A stretch of DNA of 42,071 nt, from contig NZ_JXXU01000034.1 in assembly GCF_000967495.1 (NCBI RefSeq), positions 1 through 42,071 on the forward strand, in the 5' to 3' direction. Under the pieces are notes generated by a model. It had not been told where the DNA came from, searched no databases, and was given only the letters and a program-made list of their open reading frames with translations. Shown one piece after another: positions 28,388 through 37,251 of this stretch (position 1 is the first letter of the stretch; every line of letters begins with the position of its first letter). A program made the position numbers and the translations under genes. The DNA is from Vibrio neptunius (GTDB lineage Bacteria; Pseudomonadota; Gammaproteobacteria; Enterobacterales; Vibrionaceae).

Positions 28388-30795
28388 ACCAGCAGCGTCA
28401 ATTGCATAAATTTGGCGGTAGTAGCCTCGCAGATCCAGACTGCTACCGCCGCGTAGTCAATATTCTCAAAGAGTATTCTGATAAAGAAGACTTAATTGTC
28501 GTCTCAGCGGCAGGCAAGACCACCAATCGTTTGATTGAGTTTTTAGACTCACTGAACAAAGATGGCCGCCTCGCACACGAAGCATTGCAGTCATTACGCC
28601 AGTTTCAGGTCCAGCTAGTAGAAGACCTGTTACAAGGTGAAATACAACAGCAGCTTCTTGCCACACTCAACGACGAATTCACCATACTGGGTGAGCTAAC
28701 AGCTCCCTTAAAGACTGCCGACCGCGCAGCCGTATTGGGTCATGGAGAGGTTTGGTCTTCTCGACTACTGGCAGCATTACTAAATCAAAATGACCTACAG
28801 GCCGTTGCTCTAGATGCAAGAACCTTCCTACGTGCCGAAGCAGGTACACAACCTGAAGTCGACCGAGGTACCTCCTATCCGCTGCTCAAGGAAGTGCTCG
28901 CTCAACACGCCCATCATCGCGTTGTGATCACGGGCTTTATGGCACAAGATGAGCAAGGCCATACCGTTCTGCTTGGTCGTAATGGTTCAGATTACTCCGC
29001 CACCGTCATTGGTGCGCTAGCCGAAGTAAAACGCGTGACCATATGGAGTGACGTCGCAGGTGTCTACAGCGCAGACCCACGTTTAGTCTCTGATGCATGC
29101 CTTCTGCCATTACTTCGCCTTGATGAAGCCAGTGAGTTAGCCCGACTTGCTGCGCCAGTCCTGCACAGCCGTACGCTTCAGCCAGTCGCGCAAAGTACGA
29201 TGGACTTGCATCTACGTTGCAGCCACGAACCAGAGGACGGCTCCACACGCATTGAACGTGTATTGGCCTCAGGTCGCGGTGCGAAAATCATCTCGTCGCT
29301 GAAAGAAGTACTGCTGATCCAACTAAATTTTGCCTCTGGACACGATTTCAGCCGCCTTGAACAAGAAACCCTAACCGGTCTGAAGCGAGCTCAACTTGAG
29401 CCACTGACCTATGAAGCACAAGAAGATCAACAAACACTGCGTTTAGCGTATACCGCAGAGATTGCAGGTGGTGCTCTCGAGTACCTGCAAGATGCTGCAA
29501 TAGAAGCTGAAATTAAGCTCAAAGAAGGCTATTCGTTAATTGCAGCTGTCGGCGCAGGCGTCACTAAAAGCGCAAACCATTGTTATGGCTTCTACCAGAA
29601 GCTTAAGTCTTCTCCGGTGGAGTTTGTGTCAGAATCTCAGTCCGGATTAAGCTTAGTCGCGGTGCTGCGTCGTACGGAGACTTCTGTTCTGGTCAAGTCA
29701 ATTCACAGCCAGTTGTTTCAAGCTCAGAAACGTGTCGGCATTGCACTTTGTGGCAAAGGTAATATTGGTTCGAGCTGGCTTGAACTGTTCGCTGAGCAAA
29801 AAGCAGAGCTAGAAAAACGTCGCGGCATGAACTTCGAATTGGTTGCTGTTGTTGGCAGCCAAAACTACTGGTTCAATCCTAAAGGGATTGATGCCAGTAC
29901 CGTAAGCGGCCACTACGAAGAAGAAGCCATTGAGTATCAAGGCGATGAGTGGGTAAGAAAACTTGGCGCGATTCAGGGCTACGATGACGTCGTTGTGCTC
30001 GATGTAACGGCCAGCCAGCAACTGGCCGAACGTTACCTGGATATCGCAGAACAAGGTCTACACCTTATCTCAGCCAACAAAGTCGCTGGCTCCGCATCGA
30101 GTGATTATTATCATCAAGTGCAAGATGCATTTGCCAAGATAAACCGCCATTGGCTTTACAATGCAACGGTTGGAGCTGGCTTACCGATCAACCATACGGT
30201 GAAAGACCTACGGGAAAGTGGCGATGACATTCATGCTTTATCCGGTATTTTCTCAGGCACGCTTTCTTGGCTGTTTCAGCAGTATGACGGTAATGTACCT
30301 TTTGCGGAACTAGTCGATCTCGCTTGGCAGCAAGGTTTGACTGAACCGGACCCACGCAGCGATCTGGATGGCTCTGATGTAATGCGTAAGTTAGTGATCT
30401 TAGCGCGTGAAGCTGGGCTCGATCTGGAACCTGAAGCGGTTAAAGTGGAAAGTCTGGTTCCTGTTGAACTTGCAGATCTATCGTTAGACGATTTCCTAGA
30501 TAAAAGCCAGCTATTGAGTGAACTATTGGCCGAGCGTTTAGAGAAAGCTCAATGCGAAGACAAGATACTGCGATACGTTGCAAGGCTGGAGAAAAATGGT
30601 TCCGCAACAGTCGGCGTTGAAGCGCTTAGCAAAGAGCATGCGCTGGCTAACTTGCTGCCATGTGACAACATCTTCGCCATCGAAAGCAAATGGTACAAGG
30701 ATAACCCACTGGTCATTCGCGGCCCCGGCGCAGGCCGAGAGGTAACCGCAGGGGCGATTCAGTCAGACCTCAATCTTCTTTCCAGCTTGTTATAA
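28384..30795 (+). CDS. metL: Bifunctional aspartokinase/homoserine dehydrogenase II
   Basis: 803 residues, against 810 for E. coli MetL. The N-terminal aspartokinase domain (about 1-290) begins LHKFGGSSLADPDCYRRV and contains LGRNGSDYSATVIGAL. A middle region related to the ACT domains follows. The C-terminal homoserine dehydrogenase (about 455-800) has GIALCGKGNIGSSWLELF for NAD(P) binding and NATVGAGLPI and GIFSGTLSWLF for substrate. Assignment as MetL rather than ThrA rests on the metB linkage. Ended by a strong terminator. Confidence 0.95.
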   Translation: MNQQRQLHKFGGSSLADPDCYRRVVNILKEYSDKEDLIVVSAAGKTTNRLIEFLDSLNKDGRLAHEALQSLRQFQVQLVEDLLQGEIQQQLLATLNDEFTILGELTAPLKTADRAAVLGHGEVWSSRLLAALLNQNDLQAVALDARTFLRAEAGTQPEVDRGTSYPLLKEVLAQHAHHRVVITGFMAQDEQGHTVLLGRNGSDYSATVIGALAEVKRVTIWSDVAGVYSADPRLVSDACLLPLLRLDEASELARLAAPVLHSRTLQPVAQSTMDLHLRCSHEPEDGSTRIERVLASGRGAKIISSLKEVLLIQLNFASGHDFSRLEQETLTGLKRAQLEPLTYEAQEDQQTLRLAYTAEIAGGALEYLQDAAIEAEIKLKEGYSLIAAVGAGVTKSANHCYGFYQKLKSSPVEFVSESQSGLSLVAVLRRTETSVLVKSIHSQLFQAQKRVGIALCGKGNIGSSWLELFAEQKAELEKRRGMNFELVAVVGSQNYWFNPKGIDASTVSGHYEEEAIEYQGDEWVRKLGAIQGYDDVVVLDVTASQQLAERYLDIAEQGLHLISANKVAGSASSDYYHQVQDAFAKINRHWLYNATVGAGLPINHTVKDLRESGDDIHALSGIFSGTLSWLFQQYDGNVPFAELVDLAWQQGLTEPDPRSDLDGSDVMRKLVILAREAGLDLEPEAVKVESLVPVELADLSLDDFLDKSQLLSELLAERLEKAQCEDKILRYVARLEKNGSATVGVEALSKEHALANLLPCDNIFAIESKWYKDNPLVIRGPGAGREVTAGAIQSDLNLLSSLL

Positions 30796-30801
30796 TTGAA
30801 T

Positions 30802-30829
30802 AAAGCGCAGCCCTTAGCTGCGCTTTTTC
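30802..30829 (+). terminator. Terminator of metBL
   Basis: AAAGCGCAGC and GCTGCGCTTT pair around CCTTA, followed by T residues, 6 bases after the metL stop. Confidence 0.92.
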
Positions 30830-30904
30830 TTTCTCATTCATACCATTACCTATCAAGTTGAAAACGTCTAATATTTAACTTGAAAAAAATTCATAATCGC
30901 ACTG

Positions 30905-31899
<995 letters not shown>

Positions 31900-31926
31900 T
31901 CTCAACACTAATGACCCCTCTAAAAA

Positions 31927-31962
31927 TGCAAAAAGGGTAGCCATGGCTACCCTTTTTATCAT
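31927..31962. terminator. Bidirectional terminator between metF and zapB
   Basis: AAAAAGGGTAGCCA and TGGCTACCCTTTTT form a near-perfect palindrome with A and T runs at the two sides. Confidence 0.92.
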
Positions 31963-31972
31963 TAGACTATGA

Positions 31973-32215
31973 TTACTCTACTTCGTCCATCTTACCTAGC
32001 AGATTACGAATACGATCCTGCCAAGCTGAATGTTCTTGTTGCATCTGCTGCGCTTTTTGTTCGATCTCTTCACGGCTAGAGCGCAGTTCATTTGCTTCTA
32101 CTGCCAGCTTCTCTTTTTCTTCTTTCAGCTCTTCCACTTCCATTTGTAGAAGCGCAATGGTGTCAACTGCAGTTTGGATTTTCGCTTCTAGTTTTTCTAG
32201 TACTTCAAAAGACAT
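31973..32215 (-). CDS. zapB: Cell division factor ZapB
   Basis: 80 residues, almost entirely coiled coil: hydrophobic heptads run from [38 protein letters not shown] sequence to the C-terminus (only the pattern is cited). Matches the E. coli 81-residue protein in length and N-terminus. It bundles at midcell inside the Z-ring layer with ZapA and helps link it to MatP. Divergent from glpX, the usual arrangement. Confidence 0.93.
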   Translation of the reverse strand: MSFEVLEKLEAKIQTAVDTIALLQMEVEELKEEKEKLAVEANELRSSREEIEQKAQQMQQEHSAWQDRIRNLLGKMDEVE

Positions 32216-32518
32216 CTTAGCCTACCTTGTATTGTCCGGTTATTGTGAAGAGCTTTCTCCACCTAATGTACTCATTCTACTCAGGCAGAGAGTGATAAAC
32301 ACGCCCTATATTCTATATTTCGCACCATTCGGTCAAAAAATCAGCATACATTGACAATGCACTGACGGAGAAGCTCTGAGAGCACATTTTTTATCGATTT
32401 CCCCCTGATTTTGATCGAGTTCAATTTCGCTTGGCTAAAGTGGCAAACGTTTACTTGCAACTATGCTAAAATCCTGCGCGTTTAATTCATTCCCCTATTC
32501 TCTAGATTTGGAGTCATT
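32216..32518. other. Divergent intergenic region zapB/glpX
   Basis: 303 bases without a credible gene. It holds both promoters. A LacI-family-type palindrome lies at 32441-32456. A TATGCTAAAAT segment at 32462-32472 may contain the glpX -10 element, but no convincing -35 was found. Confidence 0.5.
32441..32456. promoter_or_regulatory. PurR/LacI-family-type operator candidate before glpX
   Basis: TGGCAAACGTTTACTT fits ANGCAAACGTTTNCNT at all fixed positions but the first. It sits 62 bases before the glpX start codon, next to a possible -10 element. It resembles the palindrome before cytR. Confidence 0.5.
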
Positions 32519-33526
32519 ATGAAACGCGATTTAGCAATGGCATTTTCCCGAGTAACAGAAGGCGCCGCATTGGCTGGTTATAAATGGCTGGGACGTGGTG
32601 ACAAAAATGCGGCTGACGGCGCTGCTGTTGAAGTGATGCGAACCTTGCTCAATAAGACCGATATCAGTGGTGAAATTGTGATTGGTGAAGGCGAGATTGA
32701 CGATGCACCTATGCTGTATATTGGAGAACACGTCGGAATCGGCGGGGATGCAGTCGATATTGCTGTCGACCCAATTGAAGGTACGCGCATGACGGCTATG
32801 GGGCAGTCCAATGCGTTAGCCGTACTCGCTGCAGGCGAGAAAGGCAGCTTCCTAAAAGCACCTGACATGTACATGGAAAAGTTAGTCGTTGGCCCTTGCG
32901 CGAAAGGCTGTATCGACCTCAACAAACCACTTAAAGAAAATCTAGAGAACATCGCCCAAGCGTTGAATAAAACGCTAGATACGCTAGTCGTCATTACACT
33001 AGCCAAGCCACGCCATGACCAAGTGATAACAGAGATGCAGGGAATGGGGGTACGTGTTTTTGCTGTTCCAGATGGCGATGTGGCCGCTTCGATTCTAACA
33101 TGTATGCCTGACAGCGAAGTTGATGCGATGTACTGCATTGGCGGCGCACCTGAAGGGGTGGTGTCTGCTGCAGTGATCCGCGCTCTGGATGGTGAAATGC
33201 ATGGCCGTTTACTGCCCCGTCATGAGGTCAAAGGCGATACGGAAGAAAACCGAATTTATGGGACTGCAGAGCTAAAACGCTGTAAAGAAATGGGCGTAGA
33301 AGCGAATACAGTACTCACGATGGAAGAGATGGCCAAGAGCGATAATGTGGTCTTCTCAGCAACGGGAATTACTAAAGGTGATCTTCTCGATGGCATCACT
33401 CGCCAAGGTAACATTGCGACCACAGAAACACTGCTTATCCGTGGTCGTTGCCGTACCATTCGTCGAATTAAGTCCACTCACTATCTTGAGCGCAAAGACG
33501 CTGAAGTAAGAGAGATCATTCTCTAG
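32519..33526 (+). CDS. glpX: Class II fructose-1,6-bisphosphatase GlpX
   Basis: 335 residues. Removes the 1-phosphate of fructose 1,6-bisphosphate in gluconeogenesis, metal-dependent. Metal and substrate segments are visible: GEGEIDDAPMLYIGEHVG, VDPIEGTRMTAMG, and IGGAPEGVVSAAVIRALDGEM. TTGGAGTC precedes the ATG. The gene stands alone, without the glpF/glpK neighbours of enterobacteria. An antisense open frame across it is a shadow. Confidence 0.96.
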   Translation: MKRDLAMAFSRVTEGAALAGYKWLGRGDKNAADGAAVEVMRTLLNKTDISGEIVIGEGEIDDAPMLYIGEHVGIGGDAVDIAVDPIEGTRMTAMGQSNALAVLAAGEKGSFLKAPDMYMEKLVVGPCAKGCIDLNKPLKENLENIAQALNKTLDTLVVITLAKPRHDQVITEMQGMGVRVFAVPDGDVAASILTCMPDSEVDAMYCIGGAPEGVVSAAVIRALDGEMHGRLLPRHEVKGDTEENRIYGTAELKRCKEMGVEANTVLTMEEMAKSDNVVFSATGITKGDLLDGITRQGNIATTETLLIRGRCRTIRRIKSTHYLERKDAEVREIIL

Positions 33527-33593
33527 CACCTAGTGGCGTTGCTGGAAGGGGGAGCTAACCTTCTGACCCTGTAAACACAGCCCATTAGATACG

Positions 33594-33622
33594 AAAACGG
33601 AGCCTAACGGCTCCGCTTTATT
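33594..33622. terminator. Bidirectional terminator after glpX; probable original groEL terminator
   Basis: CGGAGCC and GGCTCCG pair around TAAC, with TTTT on the minus side and CTTTATTT on the plus side. It lies 22 bases from the left copy of the groEL 3'-end repeat, so before insertion of the element it would have ended groEL as well as glpX. Confidence 0.85.
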
Positions 33623-33643
33623 TGGCTAAGTAGCTAGGGATGA

Positions 33644-33660
33644 TTACATCATGCCGCCCA
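33644..33660. repeat. attL: left copy of groEL 3'-end sequence
   Basis: TTACATCATGCCGCCCA. Read on the minus strand it encodes Gly-Gly-Met-Met-stop, the C-terminal tail of GroEL. There is no groEL gene on this side, so it is a relic of the target or of the incoming attP. Confidence 0.85.
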
Positions 33661-33714
33661 AATCGCACTTAAACCCTATGAGTGGCGGTATATCTAGCTT
33701 TGTGGCATCATAAT

Positions 33715-33746
33715 TGTCTACATTAATGACTACAAAGTTGGCTACA
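33715..33746. promoter_or_regulatory. Integrase arm-type sites, left end
   Basis: Three 8-base repeats, TGTCTACA (33715), TGACTACA (33727) and TGGCTACA (33739), start exactly 12 bases apart. The third touches the integrase start codon, so integrase binding could also repress its own gene. Matching repeats lie near the right end. Confidence 0.65.
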
Positions 33747-34474
33747 TGGCATCTTCTGACACAAAACACTTGAAGCTACGAGGCAACGTCTGGTGGTATC
33801 AAAGACGCATTCCAAAATCTCTCCTAGAGCAATTTGGCGGACAAACCACGGTATCAGAGAGCCTTGGAACAGGTGATATCAGGGAAGCTAGGCGCAAAAG
33901 AGACATCCTCAATGGCAAGCTTGAAGAAAGACGATTTAATGCCCCCAATGCAGATAGACACCGCTTCCTTGAACTCATTAAGACAATGAGCGAGGACAAG
34001 GAGCGTTTCCCTGCGTCTTGGGATGAGCACTACGACCTAGACAAAATACAGCGTGAGAATGATGAAGTTTTTATTCACGCATACACAACGGTTAACGGTA
34101 GAAAAGACCATCGTTCAAGATATCGCATCACGTTGAAGGAAGCATTAAATAACTGGGTGAAGAAGTTTCACGCCAGCAAGACGAAAGATACCATTCACAA
34201 AGTCAAACAAGCCACAGACAAGTTCTTAAAATACATTGGACTTTACGATATCCAACTCGAAGACATCACTAAGCAACAGGTTAATGAGTACATAGAGCAC
34301 CTTCAAACCAAGTACAAAAAGACAACCGTTCAAGGAAGCCTTAGTCGCTTACGCTCTATCTGGAACTATGCTGATTCTCTTGGAGAAGTCGCGACTAGAA
34401 GCCCTTTCGAAAAAATATCTATGCCACTGGTGATAAGGTCGAGAAAAAACAACCATTCACAGCAGATGAAATGA
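33746..34474 (+). CDS. Tyrosine integrase, N-terminal part (split gene)
   Basis: 242 residues. It opens with a DUF6538-type segment (LKLRGNVWWYQRRIPKSLLEQFGG), followed by a SAM-like core-binding domain (about 120-225) ending ATRSPFEKISMP. The catalytic domain is missing from this frame and continues one frame back in the next ORF. The end of this ORF, after about residue 226, reads through sequence that in the other frame gives KKQPFTADEM, the normal linker of such integrases. The slippery heptamer A AAA AAC lies in frame at 34444-34450. No strong ribosome site is seen before the ATG. Either a single-base loss or programmed frameshifting explains the split. Confidence 0.85.
   Translation: MASSDTKHLKLRGNVWWYQRRIPKSLLEQFGGQTTVSESLGTGDIREARRKRDILNGKLEERRFNAPNADRHRFLELIKTMSEDKERFPASWDEHYDLDKIQRENDEVFIHAYTTVNGRKDHRSRYRITLKEALNNWVKKFHASKTKDTIHKVKQATDKFLKYIGLYDIQLEDITKQQVNEYIEHLQTKYKKTTVQGSLSRLRSIWNYADSLGEVATRSPFEKISMPLVIRSRKNNHSQQMK
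34444..34450 (+). promoter_or_regulatory. Candidate -1 frameshift site A AAA AAC in the integrase
   Basis: The heptamer is in the correct phase for the first ORF (codons AAA AAC preceded by A). A -1 slip there joins it to the second ORF 24 bases before the first ORF's stop, giving RKKQPFTADEM. TAAGG lies 5 bases upstream, closer than usual for a stimulating Shine-Dalgarno sequence, and no strong downstream hairpin was found. Confidence 0.45.
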
Positions 34475-34998
34475 CTTGGATTAAAGAAAACGTAGCCACC
34501 GAGGAGCCAAATAAGCGCTTGTTGGTTGAGTTGGGGGTGTTCACAGGCTGCCGTATATCGGAACTCTGCAACCTAAAAGTAAAAAACATAATTACTGAAG
34601 ATGGCATAACGGCAATCTTTATTGAAACAGGCAAAACGGATGCTGCCGAGCGCTTAGTTCCTTTAACTGATGAACTGGCAGAAACAGTTAGAGCGCTAGC
34701 TGACACGAAAGAAGATAATGACCTATTACTTGGCTTCGAAAACCCGTCAGATATGAGCCGATGGTTTTCTCGAATAAAAACAGCTCGTATCCCCAACAAC
34801 CCCGCAAAGTGCTTCCACTCATTCAGAGTGATGTTTTCCACTGCGATGGAGCAAGCTGGTGTAGATGAATTAAAAGCAGCTGCAATTGTTGGTCATAAGC
34901 GAGGAAAAACGATGACCTATCTCTACTACTCAAGAGGCTACACCCTCCCACAGCTCAAAGAGGCTTATGACCAAGGAGTTTCACATCTTGTCTGGTAG
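34471..34998 (+). CDS. Tyrosine integrase, catalytic part (split gene)
   Basis: 175 residues from an ATG that overlaps the upstream stop (ATGA). The catalytic set is complete: Arg in FTGCRISELCNL, Lys in ETGKTDAAERLVPL, HxxR in CFHSFRVMFST, His in IVGHKRG and the nucleophile Tyr in TMTYLYYSRGYTL. It lacks the N-terminal DNA-binding part, which is in the previous ORF. No good ribosome site precedes this ATG, so expression alone is doubtful. Frame 1 is open upstream to about 34399, so the real joint is anywhere from there to 34471. Followed by a strong terminator shared with the convergent gene. Confidence 0.85.
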   Translation: MTWIKENVATEEPNKRLLVELGVFTGCRISELCNLKVKNIITEDGITAIFIETGKTDAAERLVPLTDELAETVRALADTKEDNDLLLGFENPSDMSRWFSRIKTARIPNNPAKCFHSFRVMFSTAMEQAGVDELKAAAIVGHKRGKTMTYLYYSRGYTLPQLKEAYDQGVSHLVW

Positions 34999-35044
34999 CT
35001 CTATCAATAGGGTCTACCCTGAGGAAAATACTTGCCAAAATAAC

Positions 35045-35082
35045 AAAACCCACCCTAAAGACATGCTCTGGGGTGGGTTTTC
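35045..35082. terminator. Bidirectional terminator inside the element
   Basis: AAAACCCACCC and GGGTGGGTTTT form an 11-bp stem with a 15-base loop, between the convergent integrase and the DUF2971-like gene. Confidence 0.9.
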
Positions 35083-35130
35083 CGTTTGTCACAAGGGTAT
35101 AGCCATTAGAGAAAATGGTACAATAAGCGA

Positions 35131-36066
35131 TTAGTTATTAACTCTGTATTCTATTCTTACAACATCTTGCAATCTCACGTTGCAGCCAATTGTGCCTATT
35201 TGAGTAATAGCCATTCCTATCATGCCACCATGAAAGCGTCCTCCTGAAACACTTCGAGAGGGAGATAAGAAACCAAGCAGATATTCTCCGTTTGACTTAT
35301 GTATTACAGGACTAAAAGTTTCAAGCGGATACTGAATATCGAACCAAGCATCATTACACCCATCGACGGTAACAACTCTGGCACCAACGGTCTGTACTTG
35401 AGAGCTATCCTCAAGTAACGCTTCAATACCAGAAAAAATCACCGGTATCATGTAGCGTTGAACATCGACGTTTCTGCTTATATGGTCTTCGTTGGCTAAT
35501 AACGGGCTTGCTTTCCACATCATGCGGACTTCTTTTTGAGGAGCGTGCTTCCTTGGTTTTATCCAACCCGCAAGTGAGGGGTTTTGAGAGAGCTCTCGAC
35601 GGATTGGACTAAAAAAGTCCATCATCCCAATATCTCTTCCTGAATATAAACAGTGCTGAGTCCCAATGTATTCAAGCCCAGACACCTCTGAAGCAACGAT
35701 TTTCGCAACTTCATCAACATCTGTGATTAACACACAGGTCTCTTTACCATCTGACATAGCCCATCTCAAAGTATCAGAAAAGAAATCTGAAGAACCACAG
35801 TATATGAATACATCATCAAGTGAAATATGCTCGTTTGAGTGGGTTATATCGAAGCATGAACTCTCATCCGATGGATAATAGAGCTTTACTTGCCCTTCTC
35901 TATCATCATCAATTAACCCCCCAAAGGCTCCTTTTCTGAATGCTCTAGGATTAGAAAGATACATATTACCATCTCGCCACATACTAGAAGCATGTTCTTC
36001 TTTCTGAAACTTGAACACAGGGAAAATAAAATCCCTACCATCATCCTTTACTATCTTATGACTCAT
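35131..36066 (-). CDS. Uncharacterised DUF2971-like protein (element cargo)
   Basis: 311 residues, no signal peptide or membrane helix. I do not recognise the gene with certainty. Its plan resembles DUF2971-type proteins: an N-terminal FKFQKEEHASSMW and GNMYLSNPRAFRKG (compare the usual tyrosine/phenylalanine-lysine opening and 'displayed on the bench' proline-phenylalanine segment), a central ETCVLITDVDEVAKIV, QHCLYSGRD, and WIKPRKHAPQKEVRMMWKA, like the K...W..E.E.R pattern of that family. The C-terminal third is not matched. Function unknown; some such genes lie in defence islands, but nothing here proves that. Own orientation, between the integrase terminator and resolvase. Confidence 0.6.
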   Translation of the reverse strand: MSHKIVKDDGRDFIFPVFKFQKEEHASSMWRDGNMYLSNPRAFRKGAFGGLIDDDREGQVKLYYPSDESSCFDITHSNEHISLDDVFIYCGSSDFFSDTLRWAMSDGKETCVLITDVDEVAKIVASEVSGLEYIGTQHCLYSGRDIGMMDFFSPIRRELSQNPSLAGWIKPRKHAPQKEVRMMWKASPLLANEDHISRNVDVQRYMIPVIFSGIEALLEDSSQVQTVGARVVTVDGCNDAWFDIQYPLETFSPVIHKSNGEYLLGFLSPSRSVSGGRFHGGMIGMAITQIGTIGCNVRLQDVVRIEYRVNN

Positions 36067-36149
36067 GCAGCACCCAAAGAAGTTATACTGAATCCAATAT
36101 ACTCCTTAGGTTAACACTGCTCAATATGTGGTTGTTTTTGATAAAGTTA

Positions 36150-36180
36150 TTAGAAAGCAGGTGTACACCTTGCCTTCTAA
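36150..36180. repeat. Near-perfect palindrome after the resolvase gene
   Basis: The 31 bases begin TTAGAAAGCAGG and end CCTTGCCTTCTAA, with the perfect core AGGTGTACACCT at 36159-36170. It lies 9 bases past the resolvase stop. It may be a terminator for the minus strand (weak T content) or a recombination or operator site. Confidence 0.5.
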
Positions 36181-36188
36181 TTTTTGAG

Positions 36189-36728
36189 TTAACTTTGAAG
36201 AATACGATAAACGCTTGAAAGGCTGATATTCAAGCTGCGAGCTATATCAGCTTTACTCTTACCTAAATTAGCGAGTTCAAGTACTTCTTTCTTTTTGCCT
36301 CTTGCTGTCGGCTTTCTCCCTGTGTAGACACCCTTTTGTTTAGCGACAGCAATCCCATCAGCTTGTCTTTCAAGTAATAGCTGACGCTCAAAAATCGCAA
36401 CCGCACCTATCATCGTAAGCATCAGTCGTCCCGTTGGTGATTTCGTATCAATACCAAGGTTTAGTACCACCAGCGATACGCCTCTCTGGTCAAGATACTC
36501 AACAATCTCGAGGAGGTGCTTTGTATTTCTAGCCAAGCGACAAAGTTTGGTCACTGTTATAGTGTCTCCATCCCGCTCGTAATCAAGCATTATGACAAGC
36601 TGAGGGCGCTCGACCTTAGCCCCAGACTCTTTTTCTTGGAAAACCTTGTCACAAGCTCTCAGAGCCTCTAGTTGAGACTCTAGACTCTGCCCAGCAGTAC
36701 TCACTCGAGCGTAACCTACATTAGCCAT
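36189..36728 (-). CDS. Serine recombinase (resolvase/invertase family)
   Basis: About 179 residues from the ATG at 36728 (MANVGYARVSTAGQ), which has GAGGAGG 7 bases upstream; a GTG two codons earlier is also in frame. Catalytic serine is S10 in YARVST. The LCRLARNTKHLLEIVEYL and GRLMLTMIGAVAIFERQLLLERQADGI segments carry the conserved arginines of the family. A C-terminal helix-turn-helix (KSKADIARSLNISLSSVYRIL) completes the Tn3/Hin-type layout. The gene follows a tiny hydrophobic frame that stops 2 bases before this start. Role in the element (inversion, dimer resolution or regulation) is unknown. Confidence 0.93.
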   Translation of the reverse strand: MANVGYARVSTAGQSLESQLEALRACDKVFQEKESGAKVERPQLVIMLDYERDGDTITVTKLCRLARNTKHLLEIVEYLDQRGVSLVVLNLGIDTKSPTGRLMLTMIGAVAIFERQLLLERQADGIAVAKQKGVYTGRKPTARGKKKEVLELANLGKSKADIARSLNISLSSVYRILQS

Positions 36729-36730
36729 AC

Positions 36731-36817
36731 TCACACCTCCTCATCCTGATTCATTTCAAGAATCAGAGATAAGATTGTAATAAGTAAGGTAAGAATGACT
36801 TTCAACGATATTTTCAT
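36731..36817 (-). CDS. 28-residue hydrophobic peptide upstream of the resolvase
   Basis: MKISLKVILTLLITILSL opens a single membrane-type helix (about 4-20), followed by an acidic tail EMNQDEEV. ACGGAGGAATAATC is an excellent ribosome site before the ATG, better than many genes nearby. The stop lies 2 bases before the resolvase ATG, and its last codons supply the resolvase ribosome site. It may be a leader peptide controlling resolvase translation or a small toxic membrane peptide. It is too short for a firm call without a conservation test. Confidence 0.55.
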   Translation of the reverse strand: MKISLKVILTLLITILSLILEMNQDEEV

Positions 36818-36881
36818 GATTATTCCTCCGTAAGATTTCATCAACTTACTTATAACAATCATATAGTTACATATTGACAGG

Positions 36882-36898
36882 CATGTGCCGACATGTGC
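36882..36898. promoter_or_regulatory. Phased direct repeat CATGTGC in the divergent resolvase/HTH region
   Basis: CATGTGC at 36882-36888 and again at 36892-36898 start exactly 10 bases apart, one helical turn. They lie between the start of the peptide-resolvase pair and the helix-turn-helix gene, where an operator would be expected. Confidence 0.45.
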
Positions 36899-36964
36899 AT
36901 TTTCGTTCGTTTGAGTGCTATTAACTTAAAATCTAGGTATGAATCACCAGACGTGGAGGCAAAT

Positions 36965-37111
36965 ATGCTAACTAACCGAATCACTCGCACCAAACGAGAA
37001 AAAATAATTAGGCTGAGAGATGCCAACCTCACCCACCAAGCCATTGCTACCAGAGTAGGTTGCCACCGTAACACTGTAAGCAAAGTGCTCAGAAGCGAAG
37101 GGCTAAAATGA
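36965..37111 (+). CDS. Small helix-turn-helix protein
   Basis: 48 residues from the ATG at 36965, chosen because TGGAGG stands 6 bases upstream; an open frame reaches 36893 without support. The body KREKIIRLRDANLTHQAIATRVGCHRNTVSKVL is a helix-turn-helix of the type found in resolvase C-termini and IS-family regulators. It is almost only a DNA-binding domain. Divergent from the resolvase; likely a regulator or recombination directionality factor of the element, by position only. Confidence 0.65.
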   Translation: MLTNRITRTKREKIIRLRDANLTHQAIATRVGCHRNTVSKVLRSEGLK

Positions 37112-37251
37112 CCCAAATATACGAATTGTCCCTGACAGAGACCTAAAAATGTCAGTGGATGACTAGACATTTTCACCAATCATCACTAATTACCCCACTC
37201 TAGCTTTCTATATCTCTATATATGTGTGGGTATTAATAATCAGATGTTCCA

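Noticed and set aside
32578..33138. 186-codon open frame antisense to glpX
   Set aside because: It lies wholly inside a well-supported gene, has Ser/Pro-rich shadow composition and no ribosome site.
33746..34998. Calling the integrase a plain pseudogene
   Set aside because: All catalytic residues are intact and the frame change coincides with a slippery heptamer, so function by frameshifting cannot be excluded from sequence.
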